A DNA stretch of 8,624 nucleotides from Pseudomonadota bacterium (GCA_030591195.1 JAUVBO010000066.1:1-8624); one strand, 5' to 3'. Numbered from the stretch's first letter, positions 1 to 6,283 are shown. Translations and numbers: made by a program. The notes: generated from the sequence alone by a model not told the origin.

Positions 1-85
1 GGCCGCGACGGATCAGCGTCAGGTCGGTGCCGTCCGGCGTCTGCGCCTGACCGAGGAGCTGCCAGAGATCCGTCTGCGGTCCCAT
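1..85 (-). CDS. 5' end of an unidentified protein, possibly spermidine-synthase-like (partial)
   Basis: An open minus-strand frame starts at ATG 83-85 and runs off the window after 28 codons. It reads MGPQTDLWQLLGQ followed by QTPDGTDLTLIRRG, which looks like real protein rather than a shadow frame. A W-x-x-(8)-TPDG-x-x-LTL-x-RRG opening resembles, from memory, the start of spermidine/spermine-synthase-like proteins annotated in myxobacteria. The resemblance is short and the product is only a suggestion. A weak AAGG lies 8 nt before the ATG. The frame stays open upstream of the ATG, so an upstream ORF with a signal peptide (102-248), one nucleotide out of phase, may be its true beginning. In that case the protein is exported and the gene carries an indel. 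Confidence 0.5.
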   Translation of the reverse strand, partial: MGPQTDLWQLLGQAQTPDGTDLTLIRRG

Positions 86-101
86 CGCGGGCACCTTGGC
101 C

Positions 102-248
102 TCAGGGCCCAGGGGCCGACGCGGCGCCCCTTCGGCCCTCGACGGCGATGGCCTTGGCGGCGGAGGAGGAGGAGGGGACTGCCGCCCAGGCGGGCGCTGC
201 TAGCAATGAGCTCGCGAACGAGAGCAGGCTACGTCGAGCGGCGTTCAT
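102..248 (-). CDS. short ORF encoding a signal peptide, frame lost at a TGA
   Basis: ATG 246-248 is preceded by an AGGA at 8 nt spacing and opens a 48-codon frame. The product begins MNAARRSLLSFASSLLAAPAWA, a convincing Sec signal peptide: a double Arg, a hydrophobic core, and an AxA-type end (AWA) near residue 22. An Ala/Ser/Pro-rich stretch follows, and the frame stops at the TGA at 102-104. One nucleotide away, the next frame continues as EAKVPAMGPQTD into the partial gene at 1-85. It is either the broken or frameshifted start of that gene, or a chance ORF. The signal peptide favours the first. Confidence 0.45.
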   Translation of the reverse strand: MNAARRSLLSFASSLLAAPAWAAVPSSSSAAKAIAVEGRRGAASAPGP

Positions 249-362
249 GTCGGCGATCCTGACATTCACCCGGGAGACTGCCAGCTGATGGTTGGTCCTG
301 GCGAGGTATTTGGTTCGGGACGTGCGTCCAGGCGGGCGTAGAGCTCGATGCGCGCACTTGCC

Positions 363-396
363 GAGGAGGCGAGGAGAGTGAGGAGGCGAGGAGAGT
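363..396. repeat. 17-bp tandem repeat, two perfect copies
   Basis: The 17-nt unit gaggaggcgaggagagt occurs at 363-379 and again at 380-396 without mismatch. The next four bases (gagg) begin a third copy. The purine-only strand bias is strong. It lies in non-coding sequence upstream of the minus-strand gene at the window start. Confidence 0.9.
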
Positions 397-501
397 GAGG
401 CAGGCCCGCCCTGCGGGCGTCGGCACCGATGCCCCAGGGCGATCGAGTTCTGGCGCTTGGGTCCTCCGGCGGTCGCGACGCACTCACCCCAAGGAGCCAA
501 G

Positions 502-635
502 GACATGGGGGGGGGCTTGGCCGTCGACGTGGCATCTGCGAGCCACTACGCGGCAGGTGACCCATCACCCTCGACGAAGTGGCTCGCTGGCCGCGCATCT
601 GCGAGCCACCTCGCGGCAGATGCCCCCCCCATGTC
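502..635. repeat. 134-bp segment bounded by inverted G/C-tract repeats
   Basis: The left end is GACAT followed by nine G (502-515). The right end is eight C followed by ATGTC (623-635). The arms give 13 perfectly complementary bases, with one further C-G pair (516/622) across a single bulged G. Between them lie two 28-bp direct repeats and further inverted repeats. Terminal inverted repeats around a short non-coding core recall a MITE or a dispersed structured element, but no target-site duplication is visible, so the class is open. Confidence 0.6.
532..622. repeat. 28-bp direct repeat, two copies 63 bp apart
   Basis: The copies are at 532-559 and 595-622. Both begin with gcatctgcgagccac and continue cgcggcag, differing at three positions. 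The second copy is also an inverted repeat: GCATCTGC at 595-602 pairs with GCAGATGC at 616-623. GTGGCTCGC at 579-587 is complementary to the GCGAGCCAC present in both copies (538-546 and 601-609), so two mutually exclusive 9-bp hairpins are possible. Confidence 0.8.
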
Positions 636-706
636 TGAGTGGTGAGGGAGGCGCGGCCCCTCTGGTCCACGGCCACCATTTCGGCGCGGGCGTAAGGAGG
701 CAGCAG

Positions 707-721
707 CTCGCCGAAGGCGAG
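707..721. repeat. small hairpin, 6-bp stem
   Basis: CTCGCC (707-712), a GAA triloop and GGCGAG (716-721) form a compact stem-loop. An AAGGAGG lies just upstream at 694-700 and an ATG at 722-724, but the frame beginning there gives no credible protein. Confidence 0.55.
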
Positions 722-740
722 ATGTCGCCGACGACCGCAG

Positions 741-797
741 CGCAGCACGTGCCGCGCTTGCTCGCTCCGCTCGGCGAGCGGAGGGGCACGTGCTGCG
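741..797. repeat. large hairpin with 13-bp perfect outer arms
   Basis: CGCAGCACGTGCC (741-753) is exactly complementary to GGCACGTGCTGCG (785-797). Inside it, CTCCGCTC (765-772) pairs with GAGCGGAG (776-783) around a GGC loop. The two stems are separated by 11 nt on the left and 1 nt on the right. Each outer arm contains the palindrome CACGTG. CGCTTGC at 755-761 could also pair with GCAAGCG at 801-807. There is no T-tract, so it is not an obvious intrinsic terminator. The role is unknown. Confidence 0.75.
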
Positions 798-1002
798 AAA
801 GCAAGCGGCCCGTCGAAAGGGTGGCCTGGCTACCTGGACGCGTCGGTGTCACTCAAGCGGCCTGCTCGACCGTCGAGGCCACGAGGAACCTGCCTCACGA
901 CCACCTTCGCGCCCCACCGGAGAACTCGATGGCCCTGAAGGCCTCGTCACCCTCCGCTGCTATTGCCTTGTGGGATCGGCGCCACCCTCGCATCATCAAT
1001 GG

Positions 1003-2991
1003 GTGCACGGCTCGCGCTCCACGGTTGTCGCCAGCGGGATCGCGCTGGTGGCGGTGGTGCTCGCCACGCAGCCTGCTGCCGCCGAGGGCCAGGTGGTCAG
1101 CAGCGCGAAGCTGACCGACGGCGAGCTTCGCGTGCGCGTCACGCGCGCGCGGGGGCGAGTCGACCTGACGCTCTTCTTTCGCTCGGCGCTCGACGGGACG
1201 CCAGGTCAGCACCAGCGGCCCGTCCGCGGCTGGGGCCTGCGCCTCGACGGCGATCGGGCCTACTTCGTCAAGATCGGGCGCGACGGCGCGCTTCGCCGTC
1301 ACGGCGGGATCTCCTACCTGCGCGGCGCTCGGCGCTTCCGCACGCTCGAGCTGGTGGTCTGGCTCCACGGCCGGCAGATCGTTGCCGGGATCTTCGATCG
1401 GCGCCTGCGGCGACGCTTCGCCGTGCTCGCGTTGCGTGCGGACGCGCCGGTGGAGGGCCAGCGGCTCGGGCTGATCACCGGTCGACGAGCCGGGCCGACG
1501 AGGATCGTGCGGCTGACCACCCGGCCGCTCTGCCAGCGCGACCCGGGAGCGCGCCGCCGCGCCAGAGGGAGCGCCTGGCCCCCGCGGATCTACGCCACGG
1601 TCAAGCGGTACGCCGGAGGCGCTCGTGCGGTGGTCGAGCGAACCAGGGCCGGCGCACTGGTGTTGCGTACCGACCTGACCCGGCTCGAGACCATGGTCTG
1701 TGGCGGCGCGAGGCTGCTGGCGGTCAGTCCTCACCGACCGTGGAAGTACGTCGGCGCGGGCGTCGAGTACCTTGCCCGGCGTGACAGGCCGCCGGCCACC
1801 GGCCCAGGGGGCGTGCCGATCATTGGCCGCAGCTACAAGAACCCGGCGATGGTCGAGGCCCTGCTGCGGGCCTGGCACCGTCGGTACCCGCGACGCACCC
1901 GCCTGGTGACCCTCGGTCGCTCTGATGGCGGCCGCCCGCTGCAGGCGCTGTTCATCGGCGATGGCGTGCGGGCCGCGGACCCGAGGCCGACGGTGCTGCT
2001 CAACGGCGGTCACCACGGCACCGAGCCGCTGTCGGTGGAGCTGGTGCTCGACGCGATCCAGGTCCTGCTCGGCGAGACCGCCCTGGCGCGGCGTCTGCGG
2101 CGCGAGGTGGTGGTCTGCGCCGTGCCGGTGGTCAACCCGGACGGCCTGCACCACTACCTCGAGGTCTCACTGCAAATGGGCCGCAAGAACGGCCGCGACC
2201 TCAACCGCGACGGCATCGTCGGCGTCTACGAGGGGGTCGACCTCAACCGCAACTACCCCTTCGGCTGGCGCGTGACGGTGGAGGGCCGCGGCACGCGACG
2301 CCCTGACTGGCACTACTACCGCGGTCCTGCGCCCGCCTCCGAGCCGGAGGTCAAGGCGATGATCGCCCTCGCCGAGCGCGAGCGCTTTGTCGCCTCGGTC
2401 TCCTACCACAGCGGCGCGATCGCGCTTCACCTGCCGTACACCGTCTCCGGCGCGGCGAGCCCCGTGCCCGACGAGGCCGGCGTGGTAGCCCGCGAGATCG
2501 CGCGGGGCCTCGGCACCCATCCCCAGGGCCGTCGCTTCGCGATCCGCCGGCGCATCGCCTCGGTCAGCGGCACGGACCAGGACTACTACCGGCACGCCCA
2601 CGGGACAGTCGCGCTGCTGGTCGAGGCTGCTCGCCGCACCCCGCGCCCGGGTCGCGAGCGCGACAAGGTCGTGGCGGCGCTGCGCCCCTCGTGGCGGCTG
2701 TTGCTGCAGCGCTATCTCGACGGCCCGACGATCTGGGGCCACGTGCGCGACGCTGCGGGCCGGCCGGTGGAGGCCGAGGTGCGGCTGCGGGAGGTCAAGC
2801 TGCGGGCGAAGGAGCGGTGGACCTCCCGGCCCCGCGACGGACGCTTCGACCGGATCCTCGCCCGGCCGGGCCGCTACGGGCTCCAGGTCCTCGCGGCCGG
2901 CTACCGCCCGGTGGAGCGGACGGTGGAGGTCGGTCGCCGGCAGCGCCGCCGGGTCGAGATCCGCCTGCCGTCGAGGAGGTCTAGCCGCTGA
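1003..2991 (+). CDS. secreted M14-family zinc carboxypeptidase with C-terminal regulatory-like domain
   Basis: A 662-residue exported metallopeptidase predicted to remove C-terminal residues from peptides outside the cytoplasm. GTG 1003 is chosen because it opens a signal peptide (hydrophobic core at residues 8-22, cleavage near AAA|EG at 27/28). The open frame upstream runs into the 741-797 hairpin and is not protein-like. Residues 30-160 form a beta-rich domain I cannot name; it may be lectin-like. The M14 domain spans about 277-570: zinc ligands H338-x-x-E341 and H469 (SYHS), NPDG at 378-381, RKN at 394-396, DLNRNY at 413-418 including the substrate-binding N-R pair, and catalytic Glu E541 (LLVEAA). 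All key residues are present. An EF-hand-like loop (399-410) is inserted before DLNRN. Residues 577-655 resemble the transthyretin-like carboxypeptidase regulatory domain. Its 3' end overlaps the convergent PilZ-Hsp70 gene. Confidence 0.9.
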   Translation: MHGSRSTVVASGIALVAVVLATQPAAAEGQVVSSAKLTDGELRVRVTRARGRVDLTLFFRSALDGTPGQHQRPVRGWGLRLDGDRAYFVKIGRDGALRRHGGISYLRGARRFRTLELVVWLHGRQIVAGIFDRRLRRRFAVLALRADAPVEGQRLGLITGRRAGPTRIVRLTTRPLCQRDPGARRRARGSAWPPRIYATVKRYAGGARAVVERTRAGALVLRTDLTRLETMVCGGARLLAVSPHRPWKYVGAGVEYLARRDRPPATGPGGVPIIGRSYKNPAMVEALLRAWHRRYPRRTRLVTLGRSDGGRPLQALFIGDGVRAADPRPTVLLNGGHHGTEPLSVELVLDAIQVLLGETALARRLRREVVVCAVPVVNPDGLHHYLEVSLQMGRKNGRDLNRDGIVGVYEGVDLNRNYPFGWRVTVEGRGTRRPDWHYYRGPAPASEPEVKAMIALAERERFVASVSYHSGAIALHLPYTVSGAASPVPDEAGVVAREIARGLGTHPQGRRFAIRRRIASVSGTDQDYYRHAHGTVALLVEAARRTPRPGRERDKVVAALRPSWRLLLQRYLDGPTIWGHVRDAAGRPVEAEVRLREVKLRAKERWTSRPRDGRFDRILARPGRYGLQVLAAGYRPVERTVEVGRRQRRRVEIRLPSRRSSR

Positions 2992-4945
2992 GCTCCGGGC
3001 GGCGGCCGGCGCCGAGGTGGTTGGCGTAGATCGCGTCGCCGATCACCACCGCGTGCTCCGGGTTGACCGGCAGCCCGATCTCCCGCTCGAAGTAGTCCTG
3101 CACCCGCTCGCGGACCAGCGGCATCCGGGTCACGCCGCCCGTCAGCACCACCTGGTCGATCATCGAAGCGGAGAACGAGGCCTCCCGGAGGCAACGCTCG
3201 ACCACCTCGAGCGACCGGTCGACCAGCGGGCCGCAGATCTCGTCCAGCGTGTCGCGGTCGAAGGGCATCCGGAGGTCCACCGGCCCACTGGCCGACAGCA
3301 CGATCCCGGGCGCCAGCAGCTCGACCAGGCGCGCGCTGCTCAGCCGGCGCTTGCCCTCCTCGCAGATCATCAGCAGCTGCTGCCACTCCACCTGGCGCTT
3401 GTGCAGGTCGACCTCGGTCTCGCGCCAGAAGCGGTTGGCGACGTGCTCGGCGATGGCGTTGTCGAAGTCATCGCCGCCGAGCCAGCCGTCGCCGGCGCGA
3501 GCCATGACCCGGAAGCGCCGGTCAGCGATCTCTAGCAGGGTGAAGTCGAAGGTGCCGCCGCCGAAGTCGTAGACGGCGACGATCTCGGTCTGCCGTCCCC
3601 GGCCGAAGGCCACCGCAGCGGCCACTGGCTCGTCGACGATCTTCAGCACCCGCAGGCCGGCGAGCTCGGCAGCGCGCCGGAGCGCGATCAGCTGGGGCTC
3701 GCCGAAGGTCACCGGTGCCGAGAGCACCACGTCCTGCACCCGGGCTCCGGTGGCCCGCTCGCCGATCCGGGCCAGCTCGCGAAAGACCTCGGCGCAGACC
3801 TGCGGGATCGCCACCTGCTCGCCGTGGATCTCGGCCACCACCTGCCCGTTGGGCCCGGCGCTGGTCTCCACCGCGGAGGAGCCGAGGTAGGGCGCGATCG
3901 CCCGGTCGTCGTGGTTGCGGCCGAGCAGCCGCTTGGGCGAGCTGAGAGTCGTCGTCGGGTGCATCGGCGCGGCCCCGCGGGCAGGCCAGCCCACCAGCGG
4001 GCTGTCACCCTCGCGGTAGCAGACCACCGTGGGGATCATCGTCTGATCGTGGTCGTCAGACAGCAGGCGGATGCGGTCGTCGTGCAGCAGCGCAATGCTG
4101 GTGTAGGAGGTGCCAAAGTCGATGCCGAAGAAGGCGGGGCCCTCGACCTTGCCGAGCGGCACCGCCGGGGCCTCGAGGGTGCCAATGCTGACCTCGAAGT
4201 CGCCCGAGTCCGAGGGCTGCAGCTCTGCCAGATCGCTCACTGGCGCGGGTTGCCCGCTGTCGCCGGCAGGATCGCCAGACAGATCGAGGGGCTCGCTGCC
4301 CAGATCGTCGAGCAGCTCACCACCCGGGATCTCGTCTTCGAGGGCGAGCGCCGCGGCGAGCGCGCTCGGCGGCTCACTGCCTCGCGCGCCGCTGGCCGCG
4401 ACCGGGTCGTCTGCGGCTGCTGGTGGCGGCGCCGCGTCACGCTCCGCGGCGACGGCTTGCTCCGAGGTCAGATCGCCGAGCTCGATCAGCTGGTAGGCCG
4501 CGGTGGTCTCGATCGTCTCTCGGTCCCGCTGGCGCCGGAGCACCGTCGGCATGATGATGTAGGTGTCCGACATGCTGTAGCAGTGTCGGCCGCCGGTGTG
4601 GCTCGCGGCCATGGCCTCGAGCAGACTCAGGTCGAGGGCGTGCTTGTCGTCGAAGCGCAGGCCAAAGCCGGGCTTCTTTCCCGTCTCGACGGCCTGCTCG
4701 GGCGACACGGTGTGTGCCACCTCGCCTTCGACGTTGAACTTCTCGCCGTCGGGCAGTCTGAGGGTGACCTTCAGCCGGGCACCGACCTTCACCGGATGCA
4801 TCGAGCGCACGAACAGGCCGCCGCGGCTGATGTTCTGGGTCGAGAGCTCGAGCACCCCTTCCCAGTCGCCCGCGGTGATCTCGACGTCGAACGAGACCTC
4901 GTAGCGCCGATGTTGGCGTGCCTTGTCGTCGGGTCCTTCGCTCAT
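2981..4945 (-). CDS. PilZ domain fused to an Hsp70-type ATPase domain, no substrate-binding domain
   Basis: A 654-residue cytoplasmic fusion. Residues 10-115 form a PilZ domain with both cyclic-di-GMP motifs: RxxxR at 10-14 (RQHRR) and NxSxxG at 38-43 (NISRGG). Residues 130-270 are an acidic, Ala/Pro/Ser-rich, probably disordered linker. From about residue 272 (FFGIDFGTSYTS) to the end lies an Hsp70/actin-fold nucleotide-binding domain with PKRLLGR, DEPVAAAVAFG, the phosphate loop DFGGGTFD (460-467) and LTGGVTR (601-607). The protein ends at the point where DnaK would enter its interdomain linker, so no peptide-binding domain exists. It is unlikely to be a classical chaperone; an ATP- and perhaps c-di-GMP-controlled scaffold or regulator is an inference. 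ATG 4945 is preferred over TTG 4981 because PilZ proteins usually start shortly before the RxxxR motif. The ribosome-binding site is weak. Confidence 0.92.
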   Translation of the reverse strand: MSEGPDDKARQHRRYEVSFDVEITAGDWEGVLELSTQNISRGGLFVRSMHPVKVGARLKVTLRLPDGEKFNVEGEVAHTVSPEQAVETGKKPGFGLRFDDKHALDLSLLEAMAASHTGGRHCYSMSDTYIIMPTVLRRQRDRETIETTAAYQLIELGDLTSEQAVAAERDAAPPPAAADDPVAASGARGSEPPSALAAALALEDEIPGGELLDDLGSEPLDLSGDPAGDSGQPAPVSDLAELQPSDSGDFEVSIGTLEAPAVPLGKVEGPAFFGIDFGTSYTSIALLHDDRIRLLSDDHDQTMIPTVVCYREGDSPLVGWPARGAAPMHPTTTLSSPKRLLGRNHDDRAIAPYLGSSAVETSAGPNGQVVAEIHGEQVAIPQVCAEVFRELARIGERATGARVQDVVLSAPVTFGEPQLIALRRAAELAGLRVLKIVDEPVAAAVAFGRGRQTEIVAVYDFGGGTFDFTLLEIADRRFRVMARAGDGWLGGDDFDNAIAEHVANRFWRETEVDLHKRQVEWQQLLMICEEGKRRLSSARLVELLAPGIVLSASGPVDLRMPFDRDTLDEICGPLVDRSLEVVERCLREASFSASMIDQVVLTGGVTRMPLVRERVQDYFEREIGLPVNPEHAVVIGDAIYANHLGAGRRPELSG

Positions 4946-5054
4946 CGAGCTGCCATGATTCCACAAACCGGCGGCCAACAAAAGGAGTTGCGGGATCTGC
5001 CGCGAGCCTGGGCTCAGACAGGGACGAGGGGGGCGAAGCAGCCCGTGCCGGGAG

Positions 5055-6212
5055 CTACTGCAGCAGCCCCTTGATCGCCGTCTCCAGCGTCGCGAGGTTG
5101 TTGGCGGTCTTCTGCAGCACCTGATGGATCTTGCCGTCGCGCTTGATCAGGAACGAGCAGTTGGGACAGGTGCCGTAGGTGCACCAGACCGGGTTGTCGA
5201 GCGGCTCGGGGGTCAGCGAGTCCACCAGCAGCCGCTGGTTCCCCTGCAGCAGCTGCTCCATGTCCTTGGCGTTGGCTACCCGGCCAGGGTAGGTCTTGGA
5301 GTTTGGCTTGCTGCTGTAGGCCGCCTCCCAGACCTTGCCGCTGTAGGGGCTCGGGTCGGGAGCCTTGGGGTGCGCCTCGACGGTGTAGACGTGGACGAAG
5401 TGGACCAGGTCGGCGTAGGTCCCGCCGCCGAAGGTCTTTTGCGCCAGCTGATTGAGGGCAGGCACGCTGCCCTGGTAGGGCGGTCAGGTGAACGAGCCGA
5501 GCTGCAACCACACTGGCTTGGTCCCCAGCAGGTCGGACAGGGTGTGGCTGGTGCCGGCCGTGTCCTTGAGGGTGAAGTCGATCGCGAGTTGCCCGGCCGA
5601 CACCGAGACGATCCAGCCGGTGCTGTTGCTCGGCGAGAACTCGGTGCCCGGCCAGCCGAGACAGCCCGACTTGAGCCCGCCGGCGAGCTGCGGCGGAATG
5701 CCACCACCGTCGGGCGGGACCAGGGCGCCGTCGGCCGGTCCCCCGTCCGGCACCACCACCGGCGGCGGACAGTCGACCGTCGCAGCGGCGGCGAAGTGAC
5801 AGGAGACGCAGTCGCCGGGCGGGTTCATGATCTCGTGCATCCTGTCGTGGCAGCTGCCGCAGTCGTTGTCCTTGGCGTGCTCCTGGCGGCCGCTGTTCGG
5901 CCCGTTGGGGTTGCAGGCCCCGTTGGCGCCGTGGCACCGGGCACACTGGGCCGGGTGGGTCGCGAGGTGACCCTTTTCCGGCAGGTTGTGGCAGCTGTCG
6001 CAGCGCGGATCGGACCAGCCGGCGTGGGTCTCGTCACGGACCGAGGGCGTCCCCTGGGGGCCCAGGGATCCGCCGGCGGCGTCGGGGCCAGGCGGTGGCG
6101 CGCCGTCTCCCGTGTGGGCCTGCGGTGTTTCCGTGCAACCGCCGGCGCAGATCGCCGCAGCGATCGCCGCCGTGGCGAAGGCTCGCCACATCCCACCCTG
6201 GCTGTTCTTCAT
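5055..6212 (-). CDS. deiodinase-like selenoprotein lipoprotein with four CxxCH heme motifs (UGA = Sec243)
   Basis: Read through the TGA at 5484-5486, this is one 385-residue protein. Residues 1-26 are a lipoprotein signal ending AGGC with lipid Cys26. Four CxxCH motifs (71-75, 90-94, 118-122, 135-139), with extra His at 63, 82, 86, 112 and 126, suggest a tetraheme c-type region. A Pro/Gly linker follows. From about 180 lies a thioredoxin-fold domain: LGSFT-U243-PPY matches the deiodinase active site (GS-x-T-U-PPF), VEAHP at 278-282 matches the deiodinase EEAHP, and the C-terminus carries VDSL, YGTCPNC and FLIKRDGKI. Both halves share one frame, and a SECIS-like stem follows the TGA. AGAGAGGG 6 nt before ATG 6212 fixes the start. 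Catalysis is unknown: reductive dehalogenation or thiol/peroxide redox chemistry fed by heme electrons is an inference. The alternative is a nonsense mutation. Confidence 0.85.
5455..5473 (-). promoter_or_regulatory. candidate bacterial SECIS element
   Basis: On the coding strand AGGGCAG pairs perfectly with CTGCCCT around the loop CGTGC. The stem begins 10 nt after the UGA and the loop starts at nucleotide 18. In bacterial SECIS elements the apical loop lies roughly 16-37 nt after the UGA, with a G among its first two bases; here G is second, followed by U. The E. coli fdhF element has its loop at nearly the same distance. The stem lies within the coding sequence, as expected for bacteria. 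Confidence 0.75.
5484..5486 (-). other. in-frame UGA, predicted selenocysteine codon (Sec243)
   Basis: The codon is TGA followed by C on the coding strand. It lies between LGSFT and PPYQG, exactly at the selenocysteine position of iodothyronine deiodinases. No other stop occurs in this frame between 6212 and 5058. Confidence 0.85.
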
Positions 6213-6218
6213 CGATTG

Positions 6219-6226
6219 CCCTCTCT
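6219..6226 (-). promoter_or_regulatory. ribosome-binding site of the selenoprotein gene
   Basis: AGAGAGGG lies 6 nt before ATG 6212 on the minus strand. It decides between this ATG and the in-frame ATG at 6239, which would add nine residues before the signal peptide and would place the site inside the coding sequence. Confidence 0.65.
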
Positions 6227-6283
6227 TGTAGCTAGCCATCGACGGGGCATCGAGTCAACGTGGGCCCTACGCGCACCAGTGGG

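Larger units (their letters stand above)
249..1002. other. repeat-rich stretch with no convincing gene
   Basis: About 750 bp between divergent genes. Several frames are open on both strands because of the high GC, but their translations are Arg/Pro/Ser-rich, repetitive and without recognisable domains. The sequence instead holds a tandem repeat, direct repeats and several inverted repeats, listed separately. Promoters for the flanking divergent genes probably lie at its edges, but no convincing -35/-10 pair was found. Confidence 0.6.

Noticed and set aside
502..635. CRISPR-like array from the spaced 28-bp repeats.
   Set aside because: Only two imperfect copies, a 35-nt interval that itself pairs with the repeats, and no cas genes nearby.
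790..1002. Upstream start for the M14 peptidase at GTG 790.
   Set aside because: It lies in the right arm of the 741-797 hairpin and would bury the signal peptide 70 residues inside the protein.
999..1025. ATG 999 as the M14 start with an indel near 1020.
   Set aside because: It would give a reasonable signal-peptide start but needs a frameshift; GTG 1003 works without one.
395..1114. Plus-strand ORF across the repeat region.
   Set aside because: Composed of repeats and hairpin sequence, no recognisable domain, and runs into the M14 gene in another frame.
895..2154. Minus-strand open frame opposite the M14 gene.
   Set aside because: Arg/Pro/Gln-rich translation without motifs; the plus strand carries the complete M14 active site.
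5004..5015. Inverted repeat GAGCC/GGCTC as a terminator between the selenoprotein and PilZ-Hsp70 genes.
   Set aside because: Only 5 bp around a 2-nt loop with no T-tract directly after it.
3824..5074. Plus-strand open frame opposite the PilZ-Hsp70 gene.
   Set aside because: Shadow of the minus-strand gene; no domain and no plausible start.
5484..5486. Ordinary stop codon splitting the region into two separate genes (5484-6239 and 5055-5465).
   Set aside because: The second piece would begin in the middle of a thioredoxin-like fold. Frame, deiodinase motif and stem-loop all favour selenocysteine.
6229..6258. Promoter TTGACT-N18-TAGCTA in front of the selenoprotein gene.
   Set aside because: The -35 is good but the -10 is poor, and the predicted transcript start would cut into the ribosome-binding site.
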